Notes: generated by a model from the letters alone, not told the origin. A DNA stretch of 64,000 bases from Calothrix sp. PCC 7716 (GCF_019977735.1 NZ_AP025018.1:7878580-7942579), one strand, 5' to 3'; shown: positions 26,067-35,093, counted from the stretch's first letter. Numbers and translations: made by a program.

Positions 26067-26299
26067 GTTAGCTAAAAACTCGCTTTTTGCTAGATTTTTT
26101 CTTCAATGCAAAATCGTAACTAGGCATATAAAATAAAATTAAAATTCCTTTTAAAGATATTGTGCCCAGGATTTTGCTATATGTAACACCATAAAGGTAT
26201 ATACTGATATTGAAGTTATTTAGCCATAAATGACTATATTTTGATAATTATCAAGATTTTTGAAGATAAAGTATTTGATTAAGTCAGAAATTTATAGTC
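26067..26299 (-). other. Decayed 5' region of the chimeric kinase
   Basis: Directly upstream of the kinase start, codons for KNLAKSEFLAN are still readable, then the frame stops at TGA (near 26101-26110) beside a run of six A. Another short frame (MPSYDFALKKK) lies just beyond. Further sensor domains are absent. No promoter is evident. Confidence 0.55.
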
Positions 26300-26330
26300 A
26301 AAAAAAACCCTCCAATTTTTATTCGGAGGG
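26300..26330 (-). terminator. Intrinsic terminator of the LCP-family gene
   Basis: On the minus strand CCCTCC pairs with GGAGGG around an AT-rich loop and is followed directly by a run of T. It lies about 65 bp after the LCP-family stop codon. This is the clearest Rho-independent terminator in the window. Confidence 0.8.
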
Positions 26331-26394
26331 AAATATTTTTTATTTATGGCAGAGACTTAGATGTAACGTCTCTACAAAATTTTGAAACTATTTT

Positions 26395-27855
26395 CTATTT
26401 CCAATCCTTACCGACGCGAATTGTAATATCAGATTCGAGGTCACCTGTAGCAGCAACTTCGACATGTCCCAGACCAAGAGCTTTTTGAACTTGTTCGCCA
26501 AGCTCGCGGTCACCTCGTTGGACAATTATTTGTGTTTCGCGCTGGGTGTCAGACCAGTCTGTGGATGCGTAAGCTTTAGCAAAACCTTTTTGTTTGAGAG
26601 TATTAATAACTTTTTCGGTTACACCAGGCTTATTTGAAGCATTTTGAATAGCAACTTTTAGGTTCGGTAAAGGTCTTACCAAGGGACGCATTCCTGCAAT
26701 TCCAACACCTGCATAATCGTTCAACAGCTTAACTTGTCCGGTTAAGTCAATCCAGTAGCTGTTAGGGTCAGCACTGAGACGGCTAAAAATACCGGGCAAA
26801 ATCGTCATTTGAAAATTATCACGCTCTAAGTTAGAAGAGAAGTTGACGAGTGCCATCATTTCTTCCAACTTTAAATTGGTGTCGAAGTACTTTCGCATAA
26901 CGCGGATAAGTTGCGGTAAGCGAGTTACAACTGTCGGACTCGATAGTTTTTCGCGCATAGCCATTAATAGCGCTTGCTGACGTTGAACACGCGGTAAATC
27001 TCCACTATTGGTTTCACGGAAGCGCGCGAACTGTTCAGCTTGTTCACCGTTGAGATTTTGCCAACCTTTGACCAAGTTAATTGAGAAGCGGGTGGAAGTG
27101 TCTTTGTAGTTCATAGCTTGGGGAACAAATACTTCGACTCCCCCCAGTTGATCTACCAGCTGACGCAAACCGCTCGTGGAAATCCGAATATAACGGTCGA
27201 TAGGAGCATTATTTAGAGTTCGGCTAATTACCCGGTTGGATAGTACAGGGCCACCTTGAGCGTTTGCTTGCGATACTTTGTTCAAACCCTTTTCAGGAAT
27301 TGAAATCATTGTATCTCTGGGAATTGACAGTACACGCATACTTTTATCTTCGGGGTTTAACCGAATTAGCAGCATTGTGTCGCTTTTACCCGCAAAGCTT
27401 TCTGGTGAACCATCAACGGTACCTGGTACTGGCTCAATTCCCATTACTAGGATATTCATTGGACGAATGAGCTTATATTGTGAAATATTGCTCCACAAAT
27501 CTGCTGGTAACTGCGTTTTTTCCCCTTCTTTACCAGACAGTTGTAACTCATCATCGCTGTTGCCAACGCTGCTCCATAACGGAGTCCACAGTGCTAAAGC
27601 TGACACCATTAACCCAGATAAAGTCATCCCAACTGCAATAGATAGTATCCAGAATAACCAACGCGGCATCGACAAACCGAGCCGTTGGTGAAGCTGACTA
27701 GGAATAGAAGGAGCTCTCCTACCCGGATTTGCAGTAGTATTATCTGAATAATTTACAGTCCCATAGTTAAGGGATTGTTCTGAGTTTGATGGTGCCTCTT
27801 GATTCTCTGACCAATCTGTATCTTGATTATCTTTACGTTCTACTTGTTTAACCAC
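26395..27855 (-). CDS. LytR-CpsA-Psr (LCP) family protein with LytR_C domain
   Basis: LCP proteins transfer lipid-linked glycans onto cell-wall or other acceptors on the outer face of the membrane. The 486-residue protein has an N-terminal cytosolic tail rich in N/S/E (to about 60), one membrane helix (about 66-92, LFWILSIAVGMTLSGLMVSALAL), an LCP domain (about 125-305) with GKSDTMLLIRLNPEDKSMRVLSIPRDT (the conserved Asp and Arg bind pyrophosphate) and RFRETNSGDLPRVQRQQALL, and a C-terminal LytR_C domain (about 390-480). I prefer GTG 27855, six bases after GGGGAG, to an upstream TTG. It is divergent from manC, and near the polysaccharide locus, so attachment of surface glycan is a reasonable guess. 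Confidence 0.9.
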   Translation of the reverse strand: MVKQVERKDNQDTDWSENQEAPSNSEQSLNYGTVNYSDNTTANPGRRAPSIPSQLHQRLGLSMPRWLFWILSIAVGMTLSGLMVSALALWTPLWSSVGNSDDELQLSGKEGEKTQLPADLWSNISQYKLIRPMNILVMGIEPVPGTVDGSPESFAGKSDTMLLIRLNPEDKSMRVLSIPRDTMISIPEKGLNKVSQANAQGGPVLSNRVISRTLNNAPIDRYIRISTSGLRQLVDQLGGVEVFVPQAMNYKDTSTRFSINLVKGWQNLNGEQAEQFARFRETNSGDLPRVQRQQALLMAMREKLSSPTVVTRLPQLIRVMRKYFDTNLKLEEMMALVNFSSNLERDNFQMTILPGIFSRLSADPNSYWIDLTGQVKLLNDYAGVGIAGMRPLVRPLPNLKVAIQNASNKPGVTEKVINTLKQKGFAKAYASTDWSDTQRETQIIVQRGDRELGEQVQKALGLGHVEVAATGDLESDITIRVGKDWK

Positions 27856-28021
27856 AAATATCTCCCCACTCAACCAACGCCATTTACGTTTAACTGGGAA
27901 AAACCCCAGTTTACTTCTGTGGCCACTCCCTTAAGGCTATGTTAATGCAAGCTTTTAAACTTGCCAGTGTCCAGGCTTCCAGTACACACTTGTAATGTTT
28001 TAAATTTAGGTTTTCTAATAT

Positions 28022-29086
28022 ATGACTAACGCATTTTTTCCTGTAATCCTTGCTGGTGGTAAAGGTGAGCGTTTTTGGCCCCTGAGTCGTCTCAACCGAC
28101 CAAAGCAATTTTTGTGTCTCGATGGTACTGACCGAAGTCTTTTACAAGCTACTGCCGACCGACTGCTTGGTTTAGCTTCTGGTTGGGAAAACTTGTGGGT
28201 TATTACTTCTAGTTTGATCGCGCAGGGTGTTCGCGACCAGTTAACAGAACTACCATCCGATAATTTACTTATTGAACCAGAGGGAAGAGACACAGCAGCG
28301 GCAGTTGCATGGACTAGTTTAGAAATAGCTCGTCGCTACGGTCCGGACGCGATAATTGGCTTTTTTCCAGCAGACCACTGGATTGCTGACCAATCAGTGT
28401 TTGTAGACACTATAAGTGCAGCTTCCCAACTAGCAGCAACCACAGATGCGATTGTGACGTTGGGGATCAAGCCTACGTTCCCCTCAACTGGTTATGGATA
28501 CATTGAGCAAGGTGAAAAAAGTGGTATCTTTGATGACCTGCCAGCTTATCATGTTAACCGCTTTACTGAAAAGCCTAATCGTGAAACTGCAGCAAACTTT
28601 TTATCTACGGGTCGTTTTAGTTGGAACAGTGGCATGTTTATTTTTAGGGCTGGTGTTGTCCTTAAAGAACTACGTGCGTATGCTCCCGAAATTATCGAAC
28701 CGTTAGAAAAAAATGGGCCAGATGTTTACCCCAAACTGCCTAAAAAGAGTATAGACTACGCTTTGATGGAAAAGACAGGTCTAGCATATGTATTACCCGT
28801 AGAATTTGGTTGGGATGACCTTGGTGACTGGAATGCTATTGAACGACTTCTTAAAAAAGAAGATAATAAGAATGTCGAACTGGCTACTCATGTAGGATTA
28901 GATACAAAAGGCGCCGTTGTTTATGCATCGAATCCGGATGATGTAATTGTTACAATTGGACTTGAGGATGTAGTTATAGTACGTGATGGAAATGCTACCC
29001 TTATCGTGAAAAAAGACCGTACTCAAGAAATCAAAGAAGTCCTCAAAACCTTGAAAAGCGATTCTAAATTTAAAGAGTTACTTTAA
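28022..29086 (+). CDS. manC: Mannose-1-phosphate guanylyltransferase
   Basis: Makes GDP-mannose from mannose-1-phosphate and GTP for glycan synthesis. The 354-residue protein starts with the nucleotidyltransferase signature FPVILAGGKGERFWPLSR, followed by PKQFL, IEPEGRDTAAAVAW, GFFPADHWI (metal-binding Asp), FTEKP, and WNSGMFIFRA. It lacks the second (phosphomannose isomerase) domain of longer ManC/AlgA proteins, which fits the short cyanobacterial type. Divergent from the LCP gene with 166 bp between start codons. The product could serve mannosyl or GDP-fucose routes for the downstream polysaccharide locus. Confidence 0.93.
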   Translation: MTNAFFPVILAGGKGERFWPLSRLNRPKQFLCLDGTDRSLLQATADRLLGLASGWENLWVITSSLIAQGVRDQLTELPSDNLLIEPEGRDTAAAVAWTSLEIARRYGPDAIIGFFPADHWIADQSVFVDTISAASQLAATTDAIVTLGIKPTFPSTGYGYIEQGEKSGIFDDLPAYHVNRFTEKPNRETAANFLSTGRFSWNSGMFIFRAGVVLKELRAYAPEIIEPLEKNGPDVYPKLPKKSIDYALMEKTGLAYVLPVEFGWDDLGDWNAIERLLKKEDNKNVELATHVGLDTKGAVVYASNPDDVIVTIGLEDVVIVRDGNATLIVKKDRTQEIKEVLKTLKSDSKFKELL

Positions 29087-29091
29087 GTAAG

Positions 29092-29358
29092 TTATGAGTG
29101 CTGAGTGCTGAGTTGTAACTTTACTTAGCACTCAGCACTTTCTACTCAGAACTTTTAAAACTGTTGGCAGAGGCAGAATATACCTTTTTTTAGTATAACT
29201 TAACTATCTTGAGAAGTTAAAGGTTGAGATGCGCGGAGCCATAAGTTATGAGTTATTAGTAAGACTCAGCACTCAGCACTCAGCACTCAGCACTCAGCAC
29301 TCAGCACTCAGCACTCAGCACTCAGCACTCAGCACTCCTAACTCCTAACTCCTAACTT
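29092..29358. repeat. Large STRR array region upstream of the second UbiB gene
   Basis: Two blocks: 29092-29155 with inverse arms (GAGTGCTGAGTGCTGAG and CTCAGCACTTTCTACTC), and 29255-29358 with about ten CAGCACT units ending in CTCCTAA units. Between them is about 100 bp of unique sequence. It spans the whole gap between manC and the UbiB-type gene, so the promoter of the latter must lie within or between the arrays. Confidence 0.9.
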
Positions 29359-29364
29359 TTATTT

Positions 29365-31014
29365 ATGTTTATTACGCAAACCGTTCCTCGTCAACGCGAA
29401 ATAGTCGAAGTTCTCCTCCGTAATGGTTGGGACTACATGCGGCGCCTGCTAACCGGAGGCAAACCAGAAGACCCGCAACTTCCGACACCTGCCGTATTGA
29501 AGAAAATTCTTGTAGACCTAGGACCCGTTTACGTCAAACTCGGTCAACTAATGTCAACTCGTCCTGACATTTTGAGTGCTTCTTACATTGAAGAACTTTC
29601 TACCTTGCAAGACGAAGTTCCACCAGTTGCCTGGTCAGAAATTGAAATACTTATACGTAAGCAATTAAAACGTCCTCTTGAAGAGACATTTAAATATATA
29701 AACCCCGTTCCAGTTGCTGCTGGTTCAATTGCTCAAACACACCGTGCGACTCTTATTGACGGTCGCGAAGTGGCAATGAAAGTTCAACGCCCAGGTATTG
29801 ATATTACTATCGCCCAAGATATTGCTTTAATACAGGGTATTGCCGATTTAGTTGCACGCACTGAATTTGGACAAAACTACGAAATTAAATCTATAGCAGA
29901 GGAATTTTGTAAAGCTCTCGAAGCAGAACTTGATTTTACTCGCGAAGCTAGTTTTACCGACGAACTACGTCGCAATTTGTCAAAAAGTAAGTGGTTTGAC
30001 CCTACACAACTTGTAATTGCCGAGATTCACTGGGATGTGACATCACCCAAGTTAATGGTAATGGAATGGCTAGATGGAGTTCCTATACTCAGTGCAAAAA
30101 TTGGCACTGAGTATAGGAATGGCAAAGACCCTACTGTTGAACGTAAAGAAATAACAACTTTATTATTCCGGGCATTTTTCCAACAGCTATATATAGATGG
30201 CTTTTTCCACGCTGATCCCCATCCTGGAAATTTGTTTTATTTGCGAGATGGTCGCGTTGCTATTTTAGATTGTGGCATGGTTGGGCGCCTTGATCCCCGC
30301 ACTCAACAAATTCTTACAGAAATGTTACTTGCGACAGTTGACTTAGACGCACAAAGATGCGCGCAGTTAACGTTACAACTAGCAGACTCAACTCAGCCAG
30401 TAATCTTGTCACGGTTAGAAAGCGACTATGACCGGATGTTGCGGAAGTATCATAATCTGAACGTCGCCCAAATCAACTTCTCACAAATTATTTACGAAAT
30501 TCTCCAGGTCGCGCGCAATAATAAAATTCGCTTACCGACGAACATGGGTTTATACGCCAAAACTCTCGCGAACTTAGAAGGTGTCGCACGTGGCTTTAAT
30601 CCTGAACTTAACTTTTTCGATGAAATCAAACCATTACTTACAGACTTATTTAGGCGCCAATTACTAGGAGAAAGTCCATTCCGTTCGTTGTTACGTACAG
30701 CGCTTGATCTAAAAAGTCTCTCTTTGCAATCACCGCGTCAAATAGAATCACTATTAGACCGAGTAACATCAGAAACCTTACAGTGGAATATCTCTCTACG
30801 TGGTTTAGATGGCTTACGTCGCACAATGGACGATTCAGCCAATCGACTCTCATTAAGTATCCTCGTAGGTTCGCTAATAATGGGCGCCGCAATTATTTCC
30901 ACAAAAGCACAAACCGTACAACTATCACTACTCAATAATATTTTATTCGCTGTTGCTAGTTTATTAGGTTTATGGCTTGTTTATAGTACATTGCGCGCTG
31001 GAAATAGAAAATAA
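29365..31014 (+). CDS. ABC1/UbiB-type atypical kinase (AarF family), second copy
   Basis: A 549-residue paralogue of the protein at 8002. Motifs: KLGQ near 58-61, alanine-rich loop AAGSIAQTHRA near 118, Lys in AMKVQRPG near 139, catalytic HADPHPGNLF near 282, and LDCGMVGR near 302, where Cys replaces the Phe of the usual DFG. Two C-terminal hydrophobic helices (about 495-540, LSILVGSLIMGAAII and LLNNILFAVASLLGLWLVY) anchor it to the membrane. The short N-terminus (MFITQTVPRQREIVEVLL) begins 7 bp after a heptamer array. Role presumably in quinone or prenyl-lipid metabolism, as for family members. Confidence 0.9.
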   Translation: MFITQTVPRQREIVEVLLRNGWDYMRRLLTGGKPEDPQLPTPAVLKKILVDLGPVYVKLGQLMSTRPDILSASYIEELSTLQDEVPPVAWSEIEILIRKQLKRPLEETFKYINPVPVAAGSIAQTHRATLIDGREVAMKVQRPGIDITIAQDIALIQGIADLVARTEFGQNYEIKSIAEEFCKALEAELDFTREASFTDELRRNLSKSKWFDPTQLVIAEIHWDVTSPKLMVMEWLDGVPILSAKIGTEYRNGKDPTVERKEITTLLFRAFFQQLYIDGFFHADPHPGNLFYLRDGRVAILDCGMVGRLDPRTQQILTEMLLATVDLDAQRCAQLTLQLADSTQPVILSRLESDYDRMLRKYHNLNVAQINFSQIIYEILQVARNNKIRLPTNMGLYAKTLANLEGVARGFNPELNFFDEIKPLLTDLFRRQLLGESPFRSLLRTALDLKSLSLQSPRQIESLLDRVTSETLQWNISLRGLDGLRRTMDDSANRLSLSILVGSLIMGAAIISTKAQTVQLSLLNNILFAVASLLGLWLVYSTLRAGNRK

Positions 31015-31067
31015 TAAAATTAATCCCTGCGGGAAAACCTCCGGTGTACATGTCTCTACTCTGTACG

Positions 31068-31117
31068 CTCTACGTCTCCGTGGTAATAGTTCTTTTTTAC
31101 CACAGAGGCACGTAGAG
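31068..31117. repeat. Nested palindrome of the GTGGTA/TACCAC family
   Basis: CTCTACG/CGTAGAG outer stem and GTGGTA/TACCAC inner stem around an AT-rich loop; related to 19116-19184. An AACGGAT-type palindromic stretch follows at about 31163-31195 and overlaps the 3' end of the next minus-strand gene. Confidence 0.7.
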
Positions 31118-31170
31118 ACACGTTCACACAGTGTCCCGCTCTTAATAATTGCGTCTGTACACAGAGTCCG

Positions 31171-32091
31171 TTACATCCGTTCTATCCGTTGCAAAGATTG
31201 AGATTGTGGAGATGTTGTATTATTTCTTTGTGGCATAAATAAGGACACAAATGCTAATAAAATTGCGAGTAAACTTCCCACACCAATAAAAAGTAACTTT
31301 TGATTTGTTTGTGCTTGATACTCATCTATTGTGGCAAGACGGTTTGGAAGGTGTTCTAGTTGCAGTACCGTATTTTGTTTTACTTCATTGATTGAAGCTT
31401 TTGTATTATTCAGTTCTGATTCGAGACGGTTTAAAGATTGCTGTATTTGTTTCTGGCTATTAGTCACATCTTCTATACGCTGCTCAAGTTTGACTTCAAG
31501 TTCTTCTTGATAGCGTTTTAATTCAGTTTTAACATCGTTTTGAATGTTAATTATATTTTGATGCGATTGGTTACTTAAATTTTCAACGTGCTGGTTTAAT
31601 TCTTGTTGGAATTGCGTAAAGTTCTCTAATATTTCATGCTTTAAAGCTATAAATTCTTGTTGAACTGCTTCGTTACTGTGGGTTACTTGTTTAACTGCGG
31701 TTTCCGATTCGTTTTTTATGTCTACTGACACTTGACGTAATTCATACTCAGACTTTTTAAACTGCTGGTTTAATTCTTTCTGAAATTGAGTAAAGTTTTC
31801 TACAATTTCATGTTGTAAATTTGTAAATTCTTCGTTAATATGCTCATTTGCTAAATTTACTTGTTTGATTGCATCTTTTGATTGGTCTTGTAATTCTATT
31901 GCAGTTGTGCGTGATTGTTCAACAAATTCACTCAGTTTCTTATGCTCTGTTTGTATTTCTTTATACTTTTGTGATAATCCTTCAAAATCAGTTTTAATTT
32001 TAGCTAAATCGTTCAAAGCCTCGGATGATTCTTTAAATTTTACGCGATAACTAGCTAACTCTTGCTCTAAACTTTTTAAGAAATCTGTCAT
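31171..32091 (-). CDS. Coiled-coil protein with C-terminal membrane anchor
   Basis: A 306-residue protein starting at ATG 32091 (MTDFLKSLEQELASYRVKF), preferred because AAGGA lies just upstream. Residues 1-255 are almost entirely coiled coil (E/K/Q heptads). A unit of about 70-75 residues is duplicated: EEFTNLQHEIVENFTQFQKEL and QEFIALKHEILENFTQFQQEL with similar flanks (VNLANEH, VTHSNEA). One membrane helix lies near the C-terminus (LLFIGVGSLLAILLAFVSLF), followed by a short basic and polar tail. Topology suggests a cytosolic rod held at the membrane, like a tail-anchored scaffold. No enzyme motif; function unknown. It is divergent from the zinc-protease gene. Confidence 0.75.
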   Translation of the reverse strand: MTDFLKSLEQELASYRVKFKESSEALNDLAKIKTDFEGLSQKYKEIQTEHKKLSEFVEQSRTTAIELQDQSKDAIKQVNLANEHINEEFTNLQHEIVENFTQFQKELNQQFKKSEYELRQVSVDIKNESETAVKQVTHSNEAVQQEFIALKHEILENFTQFQQELNQHVENLSNQSHQNIINIQNDVKTELKRYQEELEVKLEQRIEDVTNSQKQIQQSLNRLESELNNTKASINEVKQNTVLQLEHLPNRLATIDEYQAQTNQKLLFIGVGSLLAILLAFVSLFMPQRNNTTSPQSQSLQRIERM

Positions 32092-32343
32092 GTCCTTATC
32101 CTCTAGCAAAATTAAACTATATGCGAGCAAATTTTTGCCTGATATTGCTCAGTCTTGGCTTTAATAGGGCTACTTCGTCTGAAATATTCCTCTATCGTAT
32201 TGTATATATTTATAACGTCTTTGTGCGTGATGTTTAGTTGCATTCTTCAAACATGAAAATAAGCTGAACCCAGTCAAACAGGCTAACTTTAGGTTTTATA
32301 GTACAAATTGGCTTTATAATTAGTCGCCTAGATTTAACTTTGT

Positions 32344-32925
32344 ATGAAAATAAATAAGGTACTAACAAATATTATTGTTGGCATTGGCTACTTATTCGTT
32401 TCGTTACCAGTGAAAGCTGAATGGAAACCTGGGACGGTTGTTCAAGGTATATATTCAGGAATACAACAAATTCACGGTTATCAAGCTACATCTAAATTAA
32501 TTTGGGATGTCCCAAACGGCGCCAGGGGAGGTTGCGGTAGAATTTACGGTAGCCATTATTGTGTTCGTAATCACACTGTGTATATAACTAGACAGCATAT
32601 ACGTATGGCTTATCAACATGGAGATGCTGCTCTAGCTTATATCGTCGCACACGAATATGCCCATGCAATGCAAACCGCGTATGGGTTTCAACCTCGTATT
32701 ACACCTATTTCAGAATTACAAGCAGATTGTTTGGCAGGTGTTTATATTGGGTTAATTCCAAATATTGAGTTTGATAATAGAGATATTCAAGAAATAGCGT
32801 CTTTTGCGTACCGTATTGGTGATTATAATTGGCATAATCCACAGCACCACGGGACACCGCAACAACGTGTAAAAGCTGTTGTTTTGGGTATGCAGTCTTC
32901 TGTACAAGGTAAAAGTGATAATTAG
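32344..32925 (+). CDS. Small secreted zinc metallopeptidase-like protein
   Basis: A 193-residue protein with a signal peptide (residues 1-25, ending VKA-EW). Zinc-binding motif HEYAH (in VAHEYAHAMQ, about residues 103-107) and a downstream ELQADCLAG at about 125-133, whose Glu would be the third ligand. This arrangement matches the YpfJ-type putative neutral zinc metallopeptidases, but the protein is shorter than typical YpfJ (about 290). A Cys pair near GGCGRIYGSHYC may form a disulfide. It ends close to a 67-bp repeat element. Substrate unknown; likely periplasmic. Confidence 0.75.
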   Translation: MKINKVLTNIIVGIGYLFVSLPVKAEWKPGTVVQGIYSGIQQIHGYQATSKLIWDVPNGARGGCGRIYGSHYCVRNHTVYITRQHIRMAYQHGDAALAYIVAHEYAHAMQTAYGFQPRITPISELQADCLAGVYIGLIPNIEFDNRDIQEIASFAYRIGDYNWHNPQHHGTPQQRVKAVVLGMQSSVQGKSDN

Positions 32926-32945
32926 TGCTTGTTTAAGATAGCCAA

Positions 32946-33013
32946 AGAAACCGGGTTTCTTTTTCAATATCTTGTAATAAAAACAAAGATTTTGTCTAGA
33001 AACCCAGTTTCTT
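32946..33013. repeat. 67-bp palindrome-ended dispersed element, copy 2
   Basis: AGAAACCGGGTTTCTT start, core CAATATCTTGTAATAAAAAC and GATTTTGTC, AGAAACCCAGTTTCTT end. It fills the space between two convergent genes; its last bases overlap the stop codon of the minus-strand gene at 33012. Confidence 0.85.
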
Positions 33014-33632
33014 ACACTGCAACTAAATTTTGTAATTGTACTTCACTTTGTTGAAAAGTATAATTAACAGCCGCAAATAGTTCATCTAGTTCTTGAATAG
33101 TGTAGATTTTTTTATTGCGGGTAAAAAGATTTTCTTCTAATTTCCCAAATTGCCAAAACCCGCCATTAGAAACGATACCAAAAATAGTTATCTTTAATTC
33201 GTCATTTAATCTTTGAGCAGCAATCATCTCAGCAAGGCATTGTGCCCAACCTCCTTCAAAGTCATCTTGCTTGGCTTCAACTAAGATAAAATAAGGTTTG
33301 TCGAAAACAACTTTACCTAAAGGTGATCTCGTTGCAAGAATATATTCGGGGTATCCTGTTAGTTTTGCATCGCAATTCAGTAATTGGTGACTCCATAGTA
33401 GAAAATTACTGCGATAAACTTTCCAAACTTCTTTCAAAACTGGGTAAATAAAATTTTCACAAATTGCAAATTCCGAGTTATCGACAACAGCTTCATTCAT
33501 CATCAACTCTAAGTCATCACGGAAATAATCTGGAATGTGAAACGATGTTGCAATAACAAAATTTGCTTCGGTATAAGTAACCTGATATTCTTTGACGACT
33601 TCACCAATAGTTTTGTAACTGCTAAAAGCCAT
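33012..33632 (-). CDS. PD-(D/E)XK nuclease-like conserved protein, unknown function
   Basis: A 206-residue soluble protein. The middle shows a pattern typical of PD-(D/E)XK folds: an acidic residue in a strand before FILVEAKQDDFEGGWAQCLAEM, where E-x-K follows a hydrophobic strand, and a helix with Gln comes after. The N-terminal half is rich in acidic helices (DYFRDDLELMMNEAVVDN). Similar small proteins are scattered in cyanobacteria without known role; some may be restriction-type or regulatory nucleases. Whether it cuts DNA is inference only. No mobile genes flank it, apart from a dispersed repeat at its 3' end. Confidence 0.65.
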   Translation of the reverse strand: MAFSSYKTIGEVVKEYQVTYTEANFVIATSFHIPDYFRDDLELMMNEAVVDNSEFAICENFIYPVLKEVWKVYRSNFLLWSHQLLNCDAKLTGYPEYILATRSPLGKVVFDKPYFILVEAKQDDFEGGWAQCLAEMIAAQRLNDELKITIFGIVSNGGFWQFGKLEENLFTRNKKIYTIQELDELFAAVNYTFQQSEVQLQNLVAV

Positions 33633-34046
33633 ATTTTGTAAGTTTGTGTTGAGATATATAAATTATATTATATAGAAAAATGATAAGTGTTTACGCTTTG
33701 TAGCAATGTTTAATTTAAGATTATGTTAGATAAATTTGGAAACTGACAATTAATAATGAGCAATATTGTGTCCGTACCAACATTTTTGCTTTCGGTACCA
33801 TGTTTAATCAGGCGCCACACATGAGGCGTTGTCGGGTAATATGTATATGTTAAAAATTATTAAGTTGTAACGAGTGCATATTGTGTGTAATGTGCGCTTC
33901 TATCCAGAAGTAGAAGTAATATTAAGAGAGAATATGTAAATTGAAAGAATTTAAGCAAATTTTACCAATAATCGTCCAGAATATATTAGTATTTCCTATA
34001 CACGACTTCGGAAGAGAGTGCATTACCACACTTTATCAATATATAT
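33633..34046. other. Divergent intergenic region
   Basis: About 410 bp, AT-rich, between the nuclease-like gene and the ABC transporter ATPase gene. It has one GGCGCC site at 33812 and no open frame longer than about 22 codons. It must hold both promoters; I found no confident motif. Confidence 0.4.
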
Positions 34047-35027
34047 ATGTCTATCATTCTTGCTCACAATTTGAGCAAATTTTACCCCGTCGCTGTCAAA
34101 GAACCAGGTATTAAAGGCACATTATCTCATTTTTTTCGACGCACTTACCGCCAAATTAAAGCTGTTCGGGATGTTTCGTTTGAAATTAACCCTGGTGAAG
34201 TTGTCGGTTTTTTGGGGCCTAACGGTGCAGGCAAAACAACGACGCTGAAAATGCTTACGGGACTCGTTCATCCAACAAGTGGCAATGTCAGAGTTGCTGG
34301 ATATGTTCCCTTTCGGCGCCAGGAAGAATTTTTGCGAAAGGTTACACTTGTAATGGGGCAAAAGCAGCAATTATTGTGGGACTTACCTGCTATGGACTCG
34401 CTAAAAATTAATGCTGCTGTTTACGGTATTTCTGACCATGAGTTTATGCTCCGGGTGGGAGAACTAACCGAAATGCTTTCACTAGAAGGTAAATTAAATC
34501 AAGCTGTGCGAAAGTTGTCTCTGGGTGAGCGAATGAAAGCTGAGTTACTTGCCGCATTATTACATCGTCCTCAAGTATTATTTCTTGATGAACCGACTTT
34601 AGGGTTAGATGTTAATGCACAAGTGGGAGTGCGCGACTTTTTGCGTCAGTACAATCAACGCTATCAAGCCACTGTACTATTAACTAGTCATTATATGGCA
34701 GATATTACTGCTTTGTGCGAACGAGTTATTATGATTCACCAAGGCGCCTTAATGTACGATGGTAGTTTGGATGGTTTACTCGAACGGTTTGCACCATACC
34801 GTGAGGTTCATGTAGAGTTAGCACACCAAATATCTAAAGAAAAGCTCAAATTTTATGGGGACGTAAAAACAGTAGAAGGACGTTTTGCTTGTTTTATTGT
34901 TGAGCAAGAAAAGCTGACGCGCACTGTATCCCGCATTTTATCAGACTTAGAAGTTGTTGATTTAACAGTTAATGAGCCACCTGTGGAAGAAGTTATAGGT
35001 CGGGTGTTTCAAGCAGGAGTTGTGTAG
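34047..35027 (+). CDS. ABC-2 type exporter, ATP-binding subunit
   Basis: A 326-residue ATPase of an ABC-2 (NatA/DrrA-like) exporter. Walker A GPNGAGKTT (about residues 60-68), Q-loop region, signature LSLGERMKAE, Walker B VLFLDEPTLGLD, and H-loop in LTSHYM are all intact. The C-terminal ~90 residues are the usual accessory region of this class. The following permease gene starts 67 bp downstream across a heptamer array, so they form a pair. Substrate unknown: candidates are lipids, antibiotics or glycoconjugates. ATG 34047 was chosen because MSIILAHNLSKFYP starts a normal N-terminal strand. Confidence 0.92.
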   Translation: MSIILAHNLSKFYPVAVKEPGIKGTLSHFFRRTYRQIKAVRDVSFEINPGEVVGFLGPNGAGKTTTLKMLTGLVHPTSGNVRVAGYVPFRRQEEFLRKVTLVMGQKQQLLWDLPAMDSLKINAAVYGISDHEFMLRVGELTEMLSLEGKLNQAVRKLSLGERMKAELLAALLHRPQVLFLDEPTLGLDVNAQVGVRDFLRQYNQRYQATVLLTSHYMADITALCERVIMIHQGALMYDGSLDGLLERFAPYREVHVELAHQISKEKLKFYGDVKTVEGRFACFIVEQEKLTRTVSRILSDLEVVDLTVNEPPVEEVIGRVFQAGVV

Positions 35028-35090
35028 AGTGCTGAGTGTAGAGTGCTGAGGAATGGAGTTAGGAGTTAGGAGTTAGGAGTTAGGAGTTGG
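35027..35090. repeat. STRR heptamers between ATPase and permease genes
   Basis: GAGTGCTGAGTG units followed by five GGAGTTA units. The last AGGAG (35082-35086) lies 7 bp before the TTG start of the permease and seems to act as its ribosome-binding site. Confidence 0.8.
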
Positions 35091-35093
35091 ATT

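Noticed and set aside
27278-27691. 137-codon frame antisense to the LCP gene
   Set aside because: The LCP domain on the other strand is unambiguous; this is a shadow frame.
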